A DNA stretch of 20,134 bases from an uncultured Lachnospiraceae bacterium (GTDB lineage Bacteria; Bacillota; Clostridia; Lachnospirales; Lachnospiraceae). The stretch lies in NCBI GenBank assembly GCA_949051815.1, contig CARQVR010000066.1, positions 1-20,134 of the forward strand, in the 5' to 3' direction. The translations under genes were made by a program, and so were the position numbers. The notes below the pieces were generated by a model. It saw only the letters and a list, made by a program, of their open reading frames with translations. It was not told the DNA's origin and did not search any database. Shown here piece after piece: positions 1 through 7,239 of the stretch (its first letter is position 1; every line of letters starts with the position of its first letter).

Positions 1-695
1 GCGCGGTGGGCGGCGGTATCGTCGGGAGCGGCGTAAAGATGGCGCTCACATGGGGCATGAAGCGCGGTGTGTTCTCCAATGAGGCGGGACTTGGCTCCTC
101 CGTTATGGTACACTCCAGCTCTAATGTAAAAGAACCTGTTCGTCAGGGTATGTGGGGTATTTTCGAGGTGTTTGCCGATACGATGGTTGTCTGCACGCTG
201 ACCGCATTCGTGGTGCTCTCCTCCGGTCTGGTCGATCTGGAAACCGGCGCGGTATTAAGCTCTTCCGAAGGTTCCGCTCTGGTGGGCGAGGCTTTCGCCA
301 CCAGATTCGGCAGCATAGGTCCCATGTTTATCGCCATAGCAATCCTGCTGTTTGCCTTCTCCACGGTGCTTGGCTGGAGTCACTACGGTTCCAAGGCATG
401 GGAGTATCTCTTCGGCACCAGGTCCATGATCGCTTACAAGATCGTTTTCGTCCTCATGATCTATGTGGGCGCAACCATGAATCTGGGTCTGGCATGGGAT
501 CTCTCCGATACCTTTAACGGACTTATGGCGATCCCGAACCTGATCGGTGTCTTAAGTCTGTCTCCTATCGTCATGAAGATCACCAGAAACTATGTGGCGC
601 GGGTGTTGAAAAAAGAAGAAGTAAAGCCGATGCTCTCCGCCTTCCCGGATATCGAAGATACCCATGCGAAAGAGTTGAAGGAAATGTATCAGTAG
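1..695 (+). CDS. Sodium:alanine symporter (AGCS family), C-terminal part, 5' end outside window
   Basis: This is an integral membrane carrier that takes up alanine or glycine together with sodium. The reading frame is open from the left edge (frame of base 3), so the GTG at base 6 is probably internal and the true start lies upstream. About 230 residues remain. The family-typical segment GMKRGVFSNEAGLGSS sits near the beginning, followed by several long hydrophobic stretches, for example FIAIAILLFAFSTVLGWSHY and YKIVFVLMIYVGATMNLGLAW. The tail is charged and hydrophilic (LKKEEVKPMLSAFPD), as expected for a cytoplasmic end. The gene stands alone on the plus strand and is closed by a strong terminator, so it is the last gene of its transcript. 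Substrate preference (alanine or glycine) cannot be decided from this part. Confidence 0.93.
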   Translation, partial: AVGGGIVGSGVKMALTWGMKRGVFSNEAGLGSSVMVHSSSNVKEPVRQGMWGIFEVFADTMVVCTLTAFVVLSSGLVDLETGAVLSSSEGSALVGEAFATRFGSIGPMFIAIAILLFAFSTVLGWSHYGSKAWEYLFGTRSMIAYKIVFVLMIYVGATMNLGLAWDLSDTFNGLMAIPNLIGVLSLSPIVMKITRNYVARVLKKEEVKPMLSAFPDIEDTHAKELKEMYQ

Positions 696-775
696 AAAAT
701 CGCCGCAAGTTCCTTTGAAGTAAGAAATCGTCGCCCGAATGCGGCCATTAAGAGAATATTGATTTCAGACAGAAG

Positions 776-813
776 AATCCCGGTACAGCCATAACAGCCG
801 TACCGGGATTTTT
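776..813 (+). terminator. Rho-independent terminator after the symporter
   Basis: An 11-bp perfect stem (776-786 with 800-810, core TCCCGGTAC/GTACCGGGA) closes a 13-nt loop and runs into TTTTT at 809-813. It ends transcription of the symporter. In the opposite direction the hairpin is followed by TTCTTCT, so it may also weakly stop transcripts coming from the aldolase gene. Confidence 0.9.
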
Positions 814-857
814 ATATGCCATCCGGCAGAATGCTTATTACATTCTGTTTCTGCCAT

Positions 858-1826
858 TTACGCCTTGCCGTCGGAACCGAGCACGTTCTTAATCTTGTGT
901 GCTACCATATCCTTCACAGCCTGTCTTGCGGGCTTCAGATACTGTCTGGGATCGAAGTGATCCGGATGTTCCGCGAAGTACTTGCGGATGTTACCTGTCA
1001 TAGCCAGACGGATATCGGAGTCGATGTTGATCTTACATACGGCAAGCTCTGCTGCCTTACGAAGCTGCTCTTCCGGAATACCTACTGCGTCAGGCATGTT
1101 ACCGCCATACTGGTTCACCATCTTAACGAACTCCTGCGGAACGGAAGAAGAACCGTGAAGCACGATCGGGAAACCGGGCAGTCTCTTAATGCACTCCTCC
1201 AGAACGTCGAAGCGAAGCGGAGGGGGAACCAGAATGCCGTCTGCGTTTCTGGTGCACTGTGCAGCGGTAAACTTGTATGCGCCGTGGGACGTGCCGATTG
1301 CGATAGCGAGGGAGTCACAGCCTGTCTTATCTACGAACTCCTCCACTTCCTCGGGACGTGTGTAGGACTCTTTGCCTGCCTCTACAACGACTTCATCCTC
1401 AACGCCTGCCAGCGTACCCAGTTCAGCCTCAACCACTACGCCCTTGTCATGCGCATACTCAACTACCTGCTTGGTCAGCGCGATGTTGTCCTCGAAAGAC
1501 TTGGAAGAAGCGTCGATCATAACGGAGGTAAATCCACCGTCGATACAGGACTTACAAAGCTCGAAGGTGTCGCCGTGATCCAGGTGAAGCGCAATCGGGA
1601 TCTGCGGATTCTCCGCCACCGCCGCCTCAACGAGCTTCACCAGATAGGTGTGGTTCGCATAAGCGCGGGCACCCTTGGAAACCTGCAGGATAACAGGGCT
1701 GTTCAGCTCGCCGGCAGCCTCGGTAATGCCCTGAACGATCTCCATGTTGTTTACGTTGAAAGCGCCGACAGCATAACCGCCGTCATAAGCCTTCTTAAAC
1801 ATTTCGGTTGTTGTTACTAATGCCAT
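858..1826 (-). CDS. fba: Class II fructose-1,6-bisphosphate aldolase
   Basis: This zinc-dependent enzyme cleaves fructose-1,6-bisphosphate into dihydroxyacetone phosphate and glyceraldehyde-3-phosphate in the cytoplasm (glycolysis), and runs in reverse in gluconeogenesis. The protein has 322 residues. Metal and catalytic motifs are visible: LDHGD at 82-86 (catalytic Asp83, zinc ligand His84), the glycine loop AIGTSHGAYK with His181, HGSSS at 224-228, and NIDSDIRLA at 267-275 for phosphate and sodium binding. The start ATG has a good ribosome site, AAAGGAAG, about 9 nt upstream. It has its own strong promoter (1889-1917) and is probably transcribed alone. The plus-strand symporter converges on it. 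Function is near certain; the subgroup is the longer class II type with an insertion around residues 190-220. Confidence 0.96.
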   Translation of the reverse strand: MALVTTTEMFKKAYDGGYAVGAFNVNNMEIVQGITEAAGELNSPVILQVSKGARAYANHTYLVKLVEAAVAENPQIPIALHLDHGDTFELCKSCIDGGFTSVMIDASSKSFEDNIALTKQVVEYAHDKGVVVEAELGTLAGVEDEVVVEAGKESYTRPEEVEEFVDKTGCDSLAIAIGTSHGAYKFTAAQCTRNADGILVPPPLRFDVLEECIKRLPGFPIVLHGSSSVPQEFVKMVNQYGGNMPDAVGIPEEQLRKAAELAVCKINIDSDIRLAMTGNIRKYFAEHPDHFDPRQYLKPARQAVKDMVAHKIKNVLGSDGKA

Positions 1827-1888
1827 AGTATTATCTTCCTTTCTATTAAAATTTTTTATTACTTTCCATCATCTGGAATCCAACTTTT

Positions 1889-1917
1889 ATTTTAACAGCC
1901 AGTCTCTGGAAAGTCAA
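1889..1917 (-). promoter_or_regulatory. Sigma-A-type promoter of fba
   Basis: On the minus strand, TTGACT (1912-1917) and TAAAAT (1889-1894) are separated by exactly 17 nt. Both boxes match the consensus at 5 of 6 positions. The predicted transcript starts near 1882, leaving a leader of about 55 nt before the aldolase ATG. No operator was recognised. Confidence 0.8.
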
Positions 1918-1987
1918 CAACTCCGCCGCGATGCGGACAGCTTTTACCAGACCTTCCATGCGCCCGGATATCCCCTCTTTTCAATCG

Positions 1988-2887
1988 TCATTCCATTTCC
2001 TGCGGTACCCGGATTTCAAGCGCCTGATGCCAGCTCTCGACCACCACCGCGCAGTGTTCTCCGCCGTACTCCCCGTCCAGCGTCCATGCCACAGGGTCTT
2101 CCGACTCCACTTTCAGCTTTTCGGTGGTAAACGTATATATATGCTCCGAGTTCACGCGCTTATCCACGAGCGCGCGGATGATATTATTGATATCCAGCGG
2201 ATTCGTCGGTTTGCGGATCAGCGTCACCTCAAACAGCCCGTCGTCCAGCGCCACATTCTGTCCCGTAATGCCGCGGAACCCTCCTACGGAATGGGAATTG
2301 GTAACCATGCCGTATAGAAATTCGCCCTCGATCACCTCGCCGTTGCAGGTAATTTTCAGAGGATAAGACCGAACGGAGGGAAGCCTTTTGACTCCCTCGA
2401 TCAGATAAGCGGCATGTCCCAGCACATTTTTTGTGTCCTGAGGCGTACCGTAAGATACATCCGTAAAAATACCGAACGCCGCCACATAGATAAATATACT
2501 ATAATTAAATTTTCCGACGTCACAGGCAAAAGTCCTGCCGTTTACCACCACATCCGCAGCCTGCAGCATGTTCTTCGGAATCCTCAGACTATTGGCAAAG
2601 TCGTTGGTGCTGCCTGCCGGAACATAGCCGATGGGAAGCCGCTCCTGCGACTTCATCATACCTGTCACGACTTCGTCAAGGGTGCCGTCCCCACCGCTGC
2701 ACACCACGATATCGTAACCGGCCCGCCTTTCCTGCACGGCCTTAACCGCGTCGCCCGCGGCCTGCGTCGGATAAGCCGTCACCTCATAGCCGGCCTTTAC
2801 AAAAGTATCTATAATATCTAAAAGGTTACTTCTGATCTGCGCCTTTCCCGCTCTGGGATTATAGACAAAAAGCATCCGTTTAGCCAT
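1988..2887 (-). CDS. YegS/BmrU/DgkB-type lipid (diacylglycerol) kinase
   Basis: This is a member of the diacylglycerol kinase catalytic-domain family, soluble enzymes that phosphorylate membrane diacylglycerol or related lipids with ATP and so recycle lipid turnover products. The protein has 299 residues, normal for the family. The N-terminal NPRAGK (10-15) and the nucleotide-binding SGGDGTLDEV (64-73) are diagnostic; the second half holds the beta-rich lipid kinase domain (GEFLYGMVTNSHSVGGFRG). The start has an ideal ribosome site, AGGAGGTAA. It lies between a terminator upstream and the aldolase promoter downstream, so it is likely a single-gene unit. No promoter with both boxes was picked out in the short upstream gap. 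The lipid substrate cannot be told from sequence. Confidence 0.9.
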   Translation of the reverse strand: MAKRMLFVYNPRAGKAQIRSNLLDIIDTFVKAGYEVTAYPTQAAGDAVKAVQERRAGYDIVVCSGGDGTLDEVVTGMMKSQERLPIGYVPAGSTNDFANSLRIPKNMLQAADVVVNGRTFACDVGKFNYSIFIYVAAFGIFTDVSYGTPQDTKNVLGHAAYLIEGVKRLPSVRSYPLKITCNGEVIEGEFLYGMVTNSHSVGGFRGITGQNVALDDGLFEVTLIRKPTNPLDINNIIRALVDKRVNSEHIYTFTTEKLKVESEDPVAWTLDGEYGGEHCAVVVESWHQALEIRVPQEME

Positions 2888-2937
2888 AGGTTACCTCCTG
2901 ATTTTAATTTCAATGCGCCTGATTTCCTGCTGACATA

Positions 2938-2992
2938 ATAAAAAGCTGCCCAGAATCTCATCCGCCTACCGCGCCACAGGATTCTGAACAGC
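2938..2992 (-). terminator. Rho-independent terminator at the end of the whiA/crh-like run
   Basis: On the minus strand, GCTGTTCAGAATC (2980-2992) pairs with GATTCTGGGCAGC (2945-2957) over 13 bp, with two G-U pairs, and is followed by TTTTTAT (2938-2944). It lies 45 bases past the stop of the HPr-like gene and separates that operon from the lipid kinase gene. Confidence 0.85.
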
Positions 2993-3037
2993 CCACACTT
3001 TATGCCTTATCAAATGTCAATCCTGTCTCACCCTTCC

Positions 3038-3292
3038 CTATCTGGTGGTCAGGAACTTCTCGATTTCCGCAACTGCCGTCTCCTCATCGGCTCCGTCCGC
3101 GGTCACCGTCACCTCCGCACCGCTCTCGAGTCCCATGCTCATCATACCCATGATACTCTTTGCGTTCACTTTCTTGTTGTCGGAACCAAGATAGACGGTG
3201 CTCTCAAACTGACTGGCCACCTGAACAAGCATCGCCACCGGCCTTGCTTCCAAGCCTGTCTCCAGTTTGATCTGGATTGACTTCTGAATCAT
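3038..3292 (-). CDS. HPr-fold regulatory protein, Crh-like (Glu at position 15, Ser46 kept)
   Basis: An 84-residue protein of the HPr family. Normal HPr carries phosphate on His15 in a GLHARP motif for PTS sugar transport; here the motif reads GLEARPVA, with Glu at exactly position 15, so PTS phosphotransfer is not expected. The second site is intact: NAKSIMGMMSMG puts Ser at exactly position 46, the target of HPr kinase. Bacillus Crh shows the same logic with Gln15 and also lies beside whiA and rapZ, so this is best read as a Crh-like co-regulator of carbon catabolite control. The frame is open further upstream, but the ATG at 3292 has an AGGAGG at 3301-3306 with 8-nt spacing, and starting there places residues 15 and 46 correctly. 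It is the last gene of its run, 44 nt after whiA. A small GAGGC/GCCTC hairpin (3319-3333) precedes its ribosome site. Confidence 0.88.
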   Translation of the reverse strand: MIQKSIQIKLETGLEARPVAMLVQVASQFESTVYLGSDNKKVNAKSIMGMMSMGLESGAEVTVTADGADEETAVAEIEKFLTTR

Positions 3293-3300
3293 AATATTTT

Positions 3301-3306
3301 CCTCCT
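3301..3306 (-). promoter_or_regulatory. Ribosome binding site that fixes the Crh-like start
   Basis: A perfect AGGAGG lies 8 nt before the ATG at 3292. It rules out the longer in-frame reading that would add 11 charged residues (MPRKEKEEENI). Confidence 0.85.
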
Positions 3307-3336
3307 CTTTTTCTTTTCGAGGCATTCCGCCTCTTA

Positions 3337-4239
3337 TTATGATCTGATTTTGTCAGCAATTTCACTCAGCCTGCGTAACCTGTGATTCACCCCTGATTTC
3401 CCCACAACCGGTTCCAGATACCCGCCCAGCTCCTTGAGAGCCGCATCCGGATATTCCAGCCGGATCTCTGCCATCTGCCGCAGATTATCCGGTAAATTTT
3501 CAAGCCCATACCTGTCTCTGATCAGAAGGATGTCCTCGATCTGTCTGCCCGCAGCCGTCACCGTCTTGGAGATGTTGGCCGTCTCGCAGTTTACCCTTCT
3601 GTTGATTGAATTTCGCATCTCTTTCAGGATTCTCATATTTTCCAGCTCCATCAGAGATACATGGGCGCCCATTACATTTAAGAGATCCACAATGCCTGCG
3701 CCCTCTTTCAGATAGACTATCTGATATTTCTTCCGGCCTGTGATTCTGGCCTCAATCTGAAATTCCAAAAGCACCTCCTGAAGCTGTACCGCCTGCACCT
3801 TCCCCTCACAGACAAACTCCAGATGATAACTTTTTTCCGGGTCGCTCATGGAACCCACGCTCAAAAAAGCGCCCCGCAGCCATGCTCTCGCGCAGCAGGA
3901 ATTTTTAATCAGAAGGGAATTGACCGTTTTGGTTAATACGATCTTTCCGTCCTTTTCCCTTGCGAGATATAACGCCTCTGTCACCCTCCGCTCCGCCTCG
4001 TCGTCGGGGATCAGCCGCTCTTTGCCCTGCATAACAGTTTCTATATTAAATGTTTTTTTAAGTAATGTAAAGCATTTTCTCGCAACTGCCTCATTTTCCG
4101 TGTCCAGACAAAGGTGCTTTTCGCCGTCGCAAACGCCGCCGTTATACAGCAAAAGCGCCGCAAGTTCCGCGAGCTGACAATGTCTGGCAGCGCTCACATG
4201 GGCTGCAAGTTCCTCTTTTACCCTTCCCGAAAAAGACAT
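3337..4239 (-). CDS. whiA: WhiA sporulation/cell-division regulator
   Basis: WhiA is a DNA-binding protein of Gram-positive bacteria: a sporulation regulator in Streptomyces and a factor affecting division and chromosome segregation in Bacillus (YvcL). The protein has 300 residues, close to the usual length. The N-terminus MSFSGRVKEELA is typical; the central part matches the degenerate LAGLIDADG homing-endonuclease fold (CCARAWLRGAFLSVGSMSDPEKSYH is split across residues 115-140). The last ~55 residues (NLRQMAEIRLEYPDAALKEL then GVNHRLRRL) form the helix-turn-helix domain. It follows rapZ by 48 nt, with a ribosome site AGAGGAAG. The order rapZ-whiA-crh-like copies the Bacillus yvc-crh locus except for missing yvcK. 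Confidence 0.95.
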   Translation of the reverse strand: MSFSGRVKEELAAHVSAARHCQLAELAALLLYNGGVCDGEKHLCLDTENEAVARKCFTLLKKTFNIETVMQGKERLIPDDEAERRVTEALYLAREKDGKIVLTKTVNSLLIKNSCCARAWLRGAFLSVGSMSDPEKSYHLEFVCEGKVQAVQLQEVLLEFQIEARITGRKKYQIVYLKEGAGIVDLLNVMGAHVSLMELENMRILKEMRNSINRRVNCETANISKTVTAAGRQIEDILLIRDRYGLENLPDNLRQMAEIRLEYPDAALKELGGYLEPVVGKSGVNHRLRRLSEIADKIRS

Positions 4240-4260
4240 ATTTCTTCCTCTGTTTTGTGA

Positions 4261-4283
4261 CAGTCCGGCGTATGGCCGGACTG
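4261..4283 (-). other. Perfect hairpin in the rapZ-whiA gap, no T-tract
   Basis: CAGTCCGGC (4261-4269) and GCCGGACTG (4275-4283) form a perfect 9-bp stem with a 5-nt loop. It lies entirely between the rapZ stop and the whiA ribosome site. On the minus strand it is followed by TCACAAAA, not by T residues, so it is not a normal terminator. It may protect or process the mRNA, or tune whiA translation. Confidence 0.6.
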
Positions 4284-4287
4284 CCGC

Positions 4288-5145
4288 TTATTTATCTGCG
4301 TCCCGGTGATACAGCTTCACGCCGTAGGTGCCGTGATCCTTAAGCTCCGTATAGAGCGCGTTGGCAAGCGTCACGCTTCTGTGCTTGCCTCCGGTACAGC
4401 CGATTCCGATTACAAGCTGGTGCTTTCCTTCTTTCACATAGTTTGGAATCAGAAATTCCAGCATGTCCGTCAGTTTTTGCATAAATGCCCCGGCCTCCGG
4501 GAAGGACATCACATAGTCCTGCACCTCTTTGTCATTGCCTGTCTTATGTTTCAGCTCGTCTATATAGAAAGGATTAGGCAGAAAGCGCACGTCAAAGACC
4601 AGATCGGCGTCCGCCGGTATCCCCTTCTTAAAGCCGAAGGACAGGATTGTAACAATCAGCGAATTATACTCCTTATTTCTCACAAAGATATTGTCAATCT
4701 CTTCTTTCAGCTCTCTCGTCAGAAGATGGGAGGTGTCGATGATATAATCCGCCTTTTCCCGTATCTCCTTTAAGATTTCCCGCTCCCTGTGGATTCCCTC
4801 CTCTACCCGTCCTTCGGGGGAAAGCGGGTGGAGTCTCCTTGTCTCTTTATAGCGTTTCAAAAGCGCGTCGTCGCCCGCTTCCAGAAAAAGCATCTCAAAC
4901 AGATAACCGTTTTCCTTCAACTGGTCCAGAATCCGGCGCACACCGCTAAAGGACTGGTCCGCGCGTACATCAAGGCCCAGCGCCACCTTATTGACCTCGC
5001 TTGCGGGCGTCGTAATCAGCTCCACAAACTTTTCTATCAATGCCACCGGCAGATTATCCACGCAGTAAAAGCCCACGTCCTCCAGCATTTTCATAGCGGT
5101 TCGTTTGCCCGAACCGCTCATCCCCGTCACAATCACAAATCTCAT
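4288..5145 (-). CDS. rapZ: RapZ/YvcJ nucleotide-binding adapter protein
   Basis: A P-loop protein of the RapZ family. In E. coli it binds small RNAs and guides RNase E to glmZ, controlling glucosamine-6-phosphate supply; in Bacillus, YvcJ is a nucleotide-binding protein linked to competence. The protein has 285 residues, normal for the family. Walker A is GMSGSGKR at 8-15; GLDVRAD at 57-63 is the family's second conserved block; the C-terminal domain ends with GIGCTGGKHRS (247-257) and YHRDADK. Bacteria of this type lack a close glmZ homologue, so the role is not secure. It follows murB across a 100-nt structured gap and precedes whiA. The ribosome site is GGAAGAGAG. Confidence 0.94.
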   Translation of the reverse strand: MRFVIVTGMSGSGKRTAMKMLEDVGFYCVDNLPVALIEKFVELITTPASEVNKVALGLDVRADQSFSGVRRILDQLKENGYLFEMLFLEAGDDALLKRYKETRRLHPLSPEGRVEEGIHREREILKEIREKADYIIDTSHLLTRELKEEIDNIFVRNKEYNSLIVTILSFGFKKGIPADADLVFDVRFLPNPFYIDELKHKTGNDKEVQDYVMSFPEAGAFMQKLTDMLEFLIPNYVKEGKHQLVIGIGCTGGKHRSVTLANALYTELKDHGTYGVKLYHRDADK

Positions 5146-5171
5146 GTTAACGTTCTCTCTTCCGAATCATC

Positions 5172-5244
5172 CGGTTCAGCCCGCACCCATTCGCAAAATC
5201 GCGTCCCGGACGCTCTTTGCCGCTTCGCCGCTGTGGCTGAACTG
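5172..5244 (-). other. Structured spacer between murB and rapZ
   Basis: The 100-nt spacer contains a long-range stem: GTTCAGCC (5174-5181) pairs with GGCTGAAC (5235-5242), extendable by two pairs. It encloses a small GCGTC/GACGC hairpin (5201-5213) and further GC-rich repeats around GCCGCTTCGCCGC. There is no T-tract, so it is not a terminator. It could be a processing site or a rapZ leader element; no known RNA family was recognised. Confidence 0.45.
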
Positions 5245-5245
5245 T

Positions 5246-6157
5246 TTAAAAATCTCCTAAAAAAATGACTTCCGGCTCGAGCCGGACATGAAACCGGTCC
5301 AGCACCCGCTCCTGCACTTCCTCGATCACTTCTCTGATATCTGCCGCCGATGCACCGCCCGCATTAATCACAAAACCGCAATGTTTCTCGGACACCTGCG
5401 CGCCGCCGATACGGTAACCCCGAAGCCCTGCGTCCATGATAAGCTTGCCCGCATAGTACCCCTCGGGCCGCTTGAAGGTACTGCCCGCGCTGGGATACTC
5501 TAACGGCTGCTTTCCTTTTCGCTGCTTCATCAGATCCTCCATTTTCGCGCTGATCTCTCCCTGATCGCCGGGCATCAGCTTAAGAACCACGCCCAGTACG
5601 ATAAACGGCCTGTTCCTGATAATGCTGGTGCGGTAGCCAAACTCCATGGTATCATTGTCCAGAGTCAGAATTTCCCCCTCTTTATCCATCACGCGGACCA
5701 TCTGCACGACCTGCTTCATCTCGCCGCCGTATGCGCCTGCATTCATTACAATGGCGCCGCCGATGCTGCCGGGAATCCCCGCCGCAAATTCCAGCCCGCT
5801 TAAGCCCGCGTCTCTCGCCGCGTATGCCACCCGGGAAAGCAGCGCACCCGCGCCCGCCGCTATATGATTTTTTTCCACACCGACCGCACTCAGGCGTGAT
5901 CCCAGCTTAAGTATAATGCCGCGATAACCCTTATCTCCCACCAGAAGATTGCTGCCGTTTCCCAAAACAAAATATTCCTGCTCGATCCTTCCCAGATAGG
6001 AAACGAGCTGCGACAGCTCCTCTTTCGTTTCCACGACAGCCATGCACTCCGCCTCGCCGCCTACCCGGAAGGTAGTGTGTCTGCTCATCGGCTCGTGAAA
6101 CAGCAGCCTCTCCTCAGGCACAATCGTTCTGATATAATCATACATTGATGCACTCAA
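5246..6157 (-). CDS. murB: UDP-N-acetylenolpyruvoylglucosamine reductase (MurB)
   Basis: MurB is an FAD enzyme that uses NADPH to reduce UDP-GlcNAc-enolpyruvate to UDP-MurNAc, the second committed step of peptidoglycan precursor synthesis in the cytoplasm. The protein has up to 303 residues. Visible are the FAD-domain block GNGSNLLVGDKG (66-77), AAGIPGSIGGAIVMNAGAYG (125-144), the catalytic serine in YPSAGSTFKRP (Ser226) and the C-terminal active-site Glu in RLEPEVIF (Glu296); this is the shorter MurB type. The start shown is a TTG at 6157 because a GGGG motif lies 6 nt before it; an ATG four codons later (6145) has no good ribosome site. Upstream is a 146-nt, very AT-rich gap after glcK, which may hold a promoter although no clear pair of boxes was found. 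Confidence 0.94.
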   Translation of the reverse strand: MSASMYDYIRTIVPEERLLFHEPMSRHTTFRVGGEAECMAVVETKEELSQLVSYLGRIEQEYFVLGNGSNLLVGDKGYRGIILKLGSRLSAVGVEKNHIAAGAGALLSRVAYAARDAGLSGLEFAAGIPGSIGGAIVMNAGAYGGEMKQVVQMVRVMDKEGEILTLDNDTMEFGYRTSIIRNRPFIVLGVVLKLMPGDQGEISAKMEDLMKQRKGKQPLEYPSAGSTFKRPEGYYAGKLIMDAGLRGYRIGGAQVSEKHCGFVINAGGASAADIREVIEEVQERVLDRFHVRLEPEVIFLGDF

Positions 6158-6303
6158 AATTTACCCCATCTTATATTTATTTATATAATATATCCAGCCT
6201 TATAGGAATCATGCCTGTACCGACATACACATGCATCATATCCGCCGTCAGACAAACGGCATCGGATCGGTGATGAAAAGCAGCGGCCAGCTATGTCAAT
6301 CCC

Positions 6304-7239
6304 CTACAGCAGCAAACGCGCCGCCCCGTAGATTCCGGCGTCATTGCCAAGTGTCGCCAGCGCGAAAATCACGTTCTGACAGCCGTGGAACGTCGTTTTC
6401 TCAAACGAAGGTCTGATATAGTCAAACAGTATCTCACCCGCCTTGGACACGCCGCCGCCGATCACGAAGATCTCCGGATTGATGATACCTGCAATTATGC
6501 CCAATCCTTTGCCCAGATAATCGCCGAATTGCTTTGCAACCTCTATCGCCAGCCCATCTCCCGCCTTAACTGCATCAAAGACAGCCTTGGCGGACACCTC
6601 GCCCGTTCTCAAAACACTGTCCTTATCACTCGACCGCAGCGCGCGGTTAGCAAGTCTGGTAATTCCCGTGGCGGACGCATACTCCTCCAGACAGCCAAAG
6701 TTGCCGCAGCCACAGGCTTCCGTCTCGTCGTCCTCCACATGAATGTGGCCGATCTCTCCGCCCGCGCCCGTGGCGCCCGTCATGATCTCGCCGTTTATGA
6801 TAATGCCGCCGCCAACGCCTGTGCCGAGGGTAACCGCCACCAGATTCTTATATCCCTGTCCGCCGCCCTTCCACATCTCGCCGAGCGCCGCCACATTCGC
6901 GTCGTTGCCGCCCTCCACGCGCATCCCGTCGAGCAGCGCGGTAAGTTCCTCTTTCAGATTCAGCTCTGCCCAGCCCAGATTAACGGCCTTGTGCACAATA
7001 CCGTTTTTCTCCACAGGACCCGGCGTACCGATGCCGACGCCTGCCACATCCTCTTTTGCAATGGACTTCTGCGCCATTTTCTCTTTAATGCCTGCCGCAA
7101 TATCGGGAAGAATATTTTCTCCGTGATTTTCCGTCCTTGTGGGAATCTCCCACTTCTCCAGGATATTGCCCTCCTTGTCAAATAACCCCATTTTGACGGT
7201 AGTGCCGCCCACGTCCACCCCAAATACATATTCTGCCAT
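6304..7239 (-). CDS. glcK: ROK-family glucokinase
   Basis: This enzyme phosphorylates glucose with ATP to glucose-6-phosphate in the cytoplasm. It supplies glycolysis with sugar that enters without the PTS or is released from glucosides. The protein has 311 residues, as usual for ROK glucokinases. The ATP-binding N-terminus FGVDVGGTTVKMGLF (6-20), catalytic GNDANVAALG with Asp113, GEIGHIHV (161-168) and the zinc motif CGCGNFGCLEEYAS (Cys176, 178, 183) are all intact. Its ATG shares one base with the hprK stop (TAATG), so the two genes are translationally coupled. A transcriptional repressor is unlikely because the protein lacks the N-terminal helix-turn-helix of ROK repressors. Glucose is inferred as the substrate; another hexose is possible. 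Confidence 0.93.
   Translation of the reverse strand: MAEYVFGVDVGGTTVKMGLFDKEGNILEKWEIPTRTENHGENILPDIAAGIKEKMAQKSIAKEDVAGVGIGTPGPVEKNGIVHKAVNLGWAELNLKEELTALLDGMRVEGGNDANVAALGEMWKGGGQGYKNLVAVTLGTGVGGGIIINGEIMTGATGAGGEIGHIHVEDDETEACGCGNFGCLEEYASATGITRLANRALRSSDKDSVLRTGEVSAKAVFDAVKAGDGLAIEVAKQFGDYLGKGLGIIAGIINPEIFVIGGGVSKAGEILFDYIRPSFEKTTFHGCQNVIFALATLGNDAGIYGAARLLL

Noticed and set aside
816..1820. Long plus-strand open frame of 334 codons opposite the aldolase gene
   Set aside because: It is antisense to a fully conserved class II aldolase, lacks a ribosome site, and matches no family I know.
1922..1937. Hairpin TCCGC/GCGGA after the lipid kinase as a terminator
   Set aside because: The stem is only 5 bp and is followed by GTTGTTG, not a T-tract, so evidence is too weak.
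3038..3292. Calling this gene ptsH, the PTS phosphocarrier HPr
   Set aside because: The phosphorylated histidine is replaced by Glu, so it cannot be the main PTS carrier.
3293..3325. Longer N-terminus for the HPr-like protein
   Set aside because: The extra 11 codons cover the AGGAGG ribosome site and would shift the conserved residues 15 and 46 off their positions.
6294..6299. Perfect TTGACA on the minus strand near the end of glcK as a murB promoter
   Set aside because: The sequence 17 nt downstream is TCATCA, which is not a usable -10 box.
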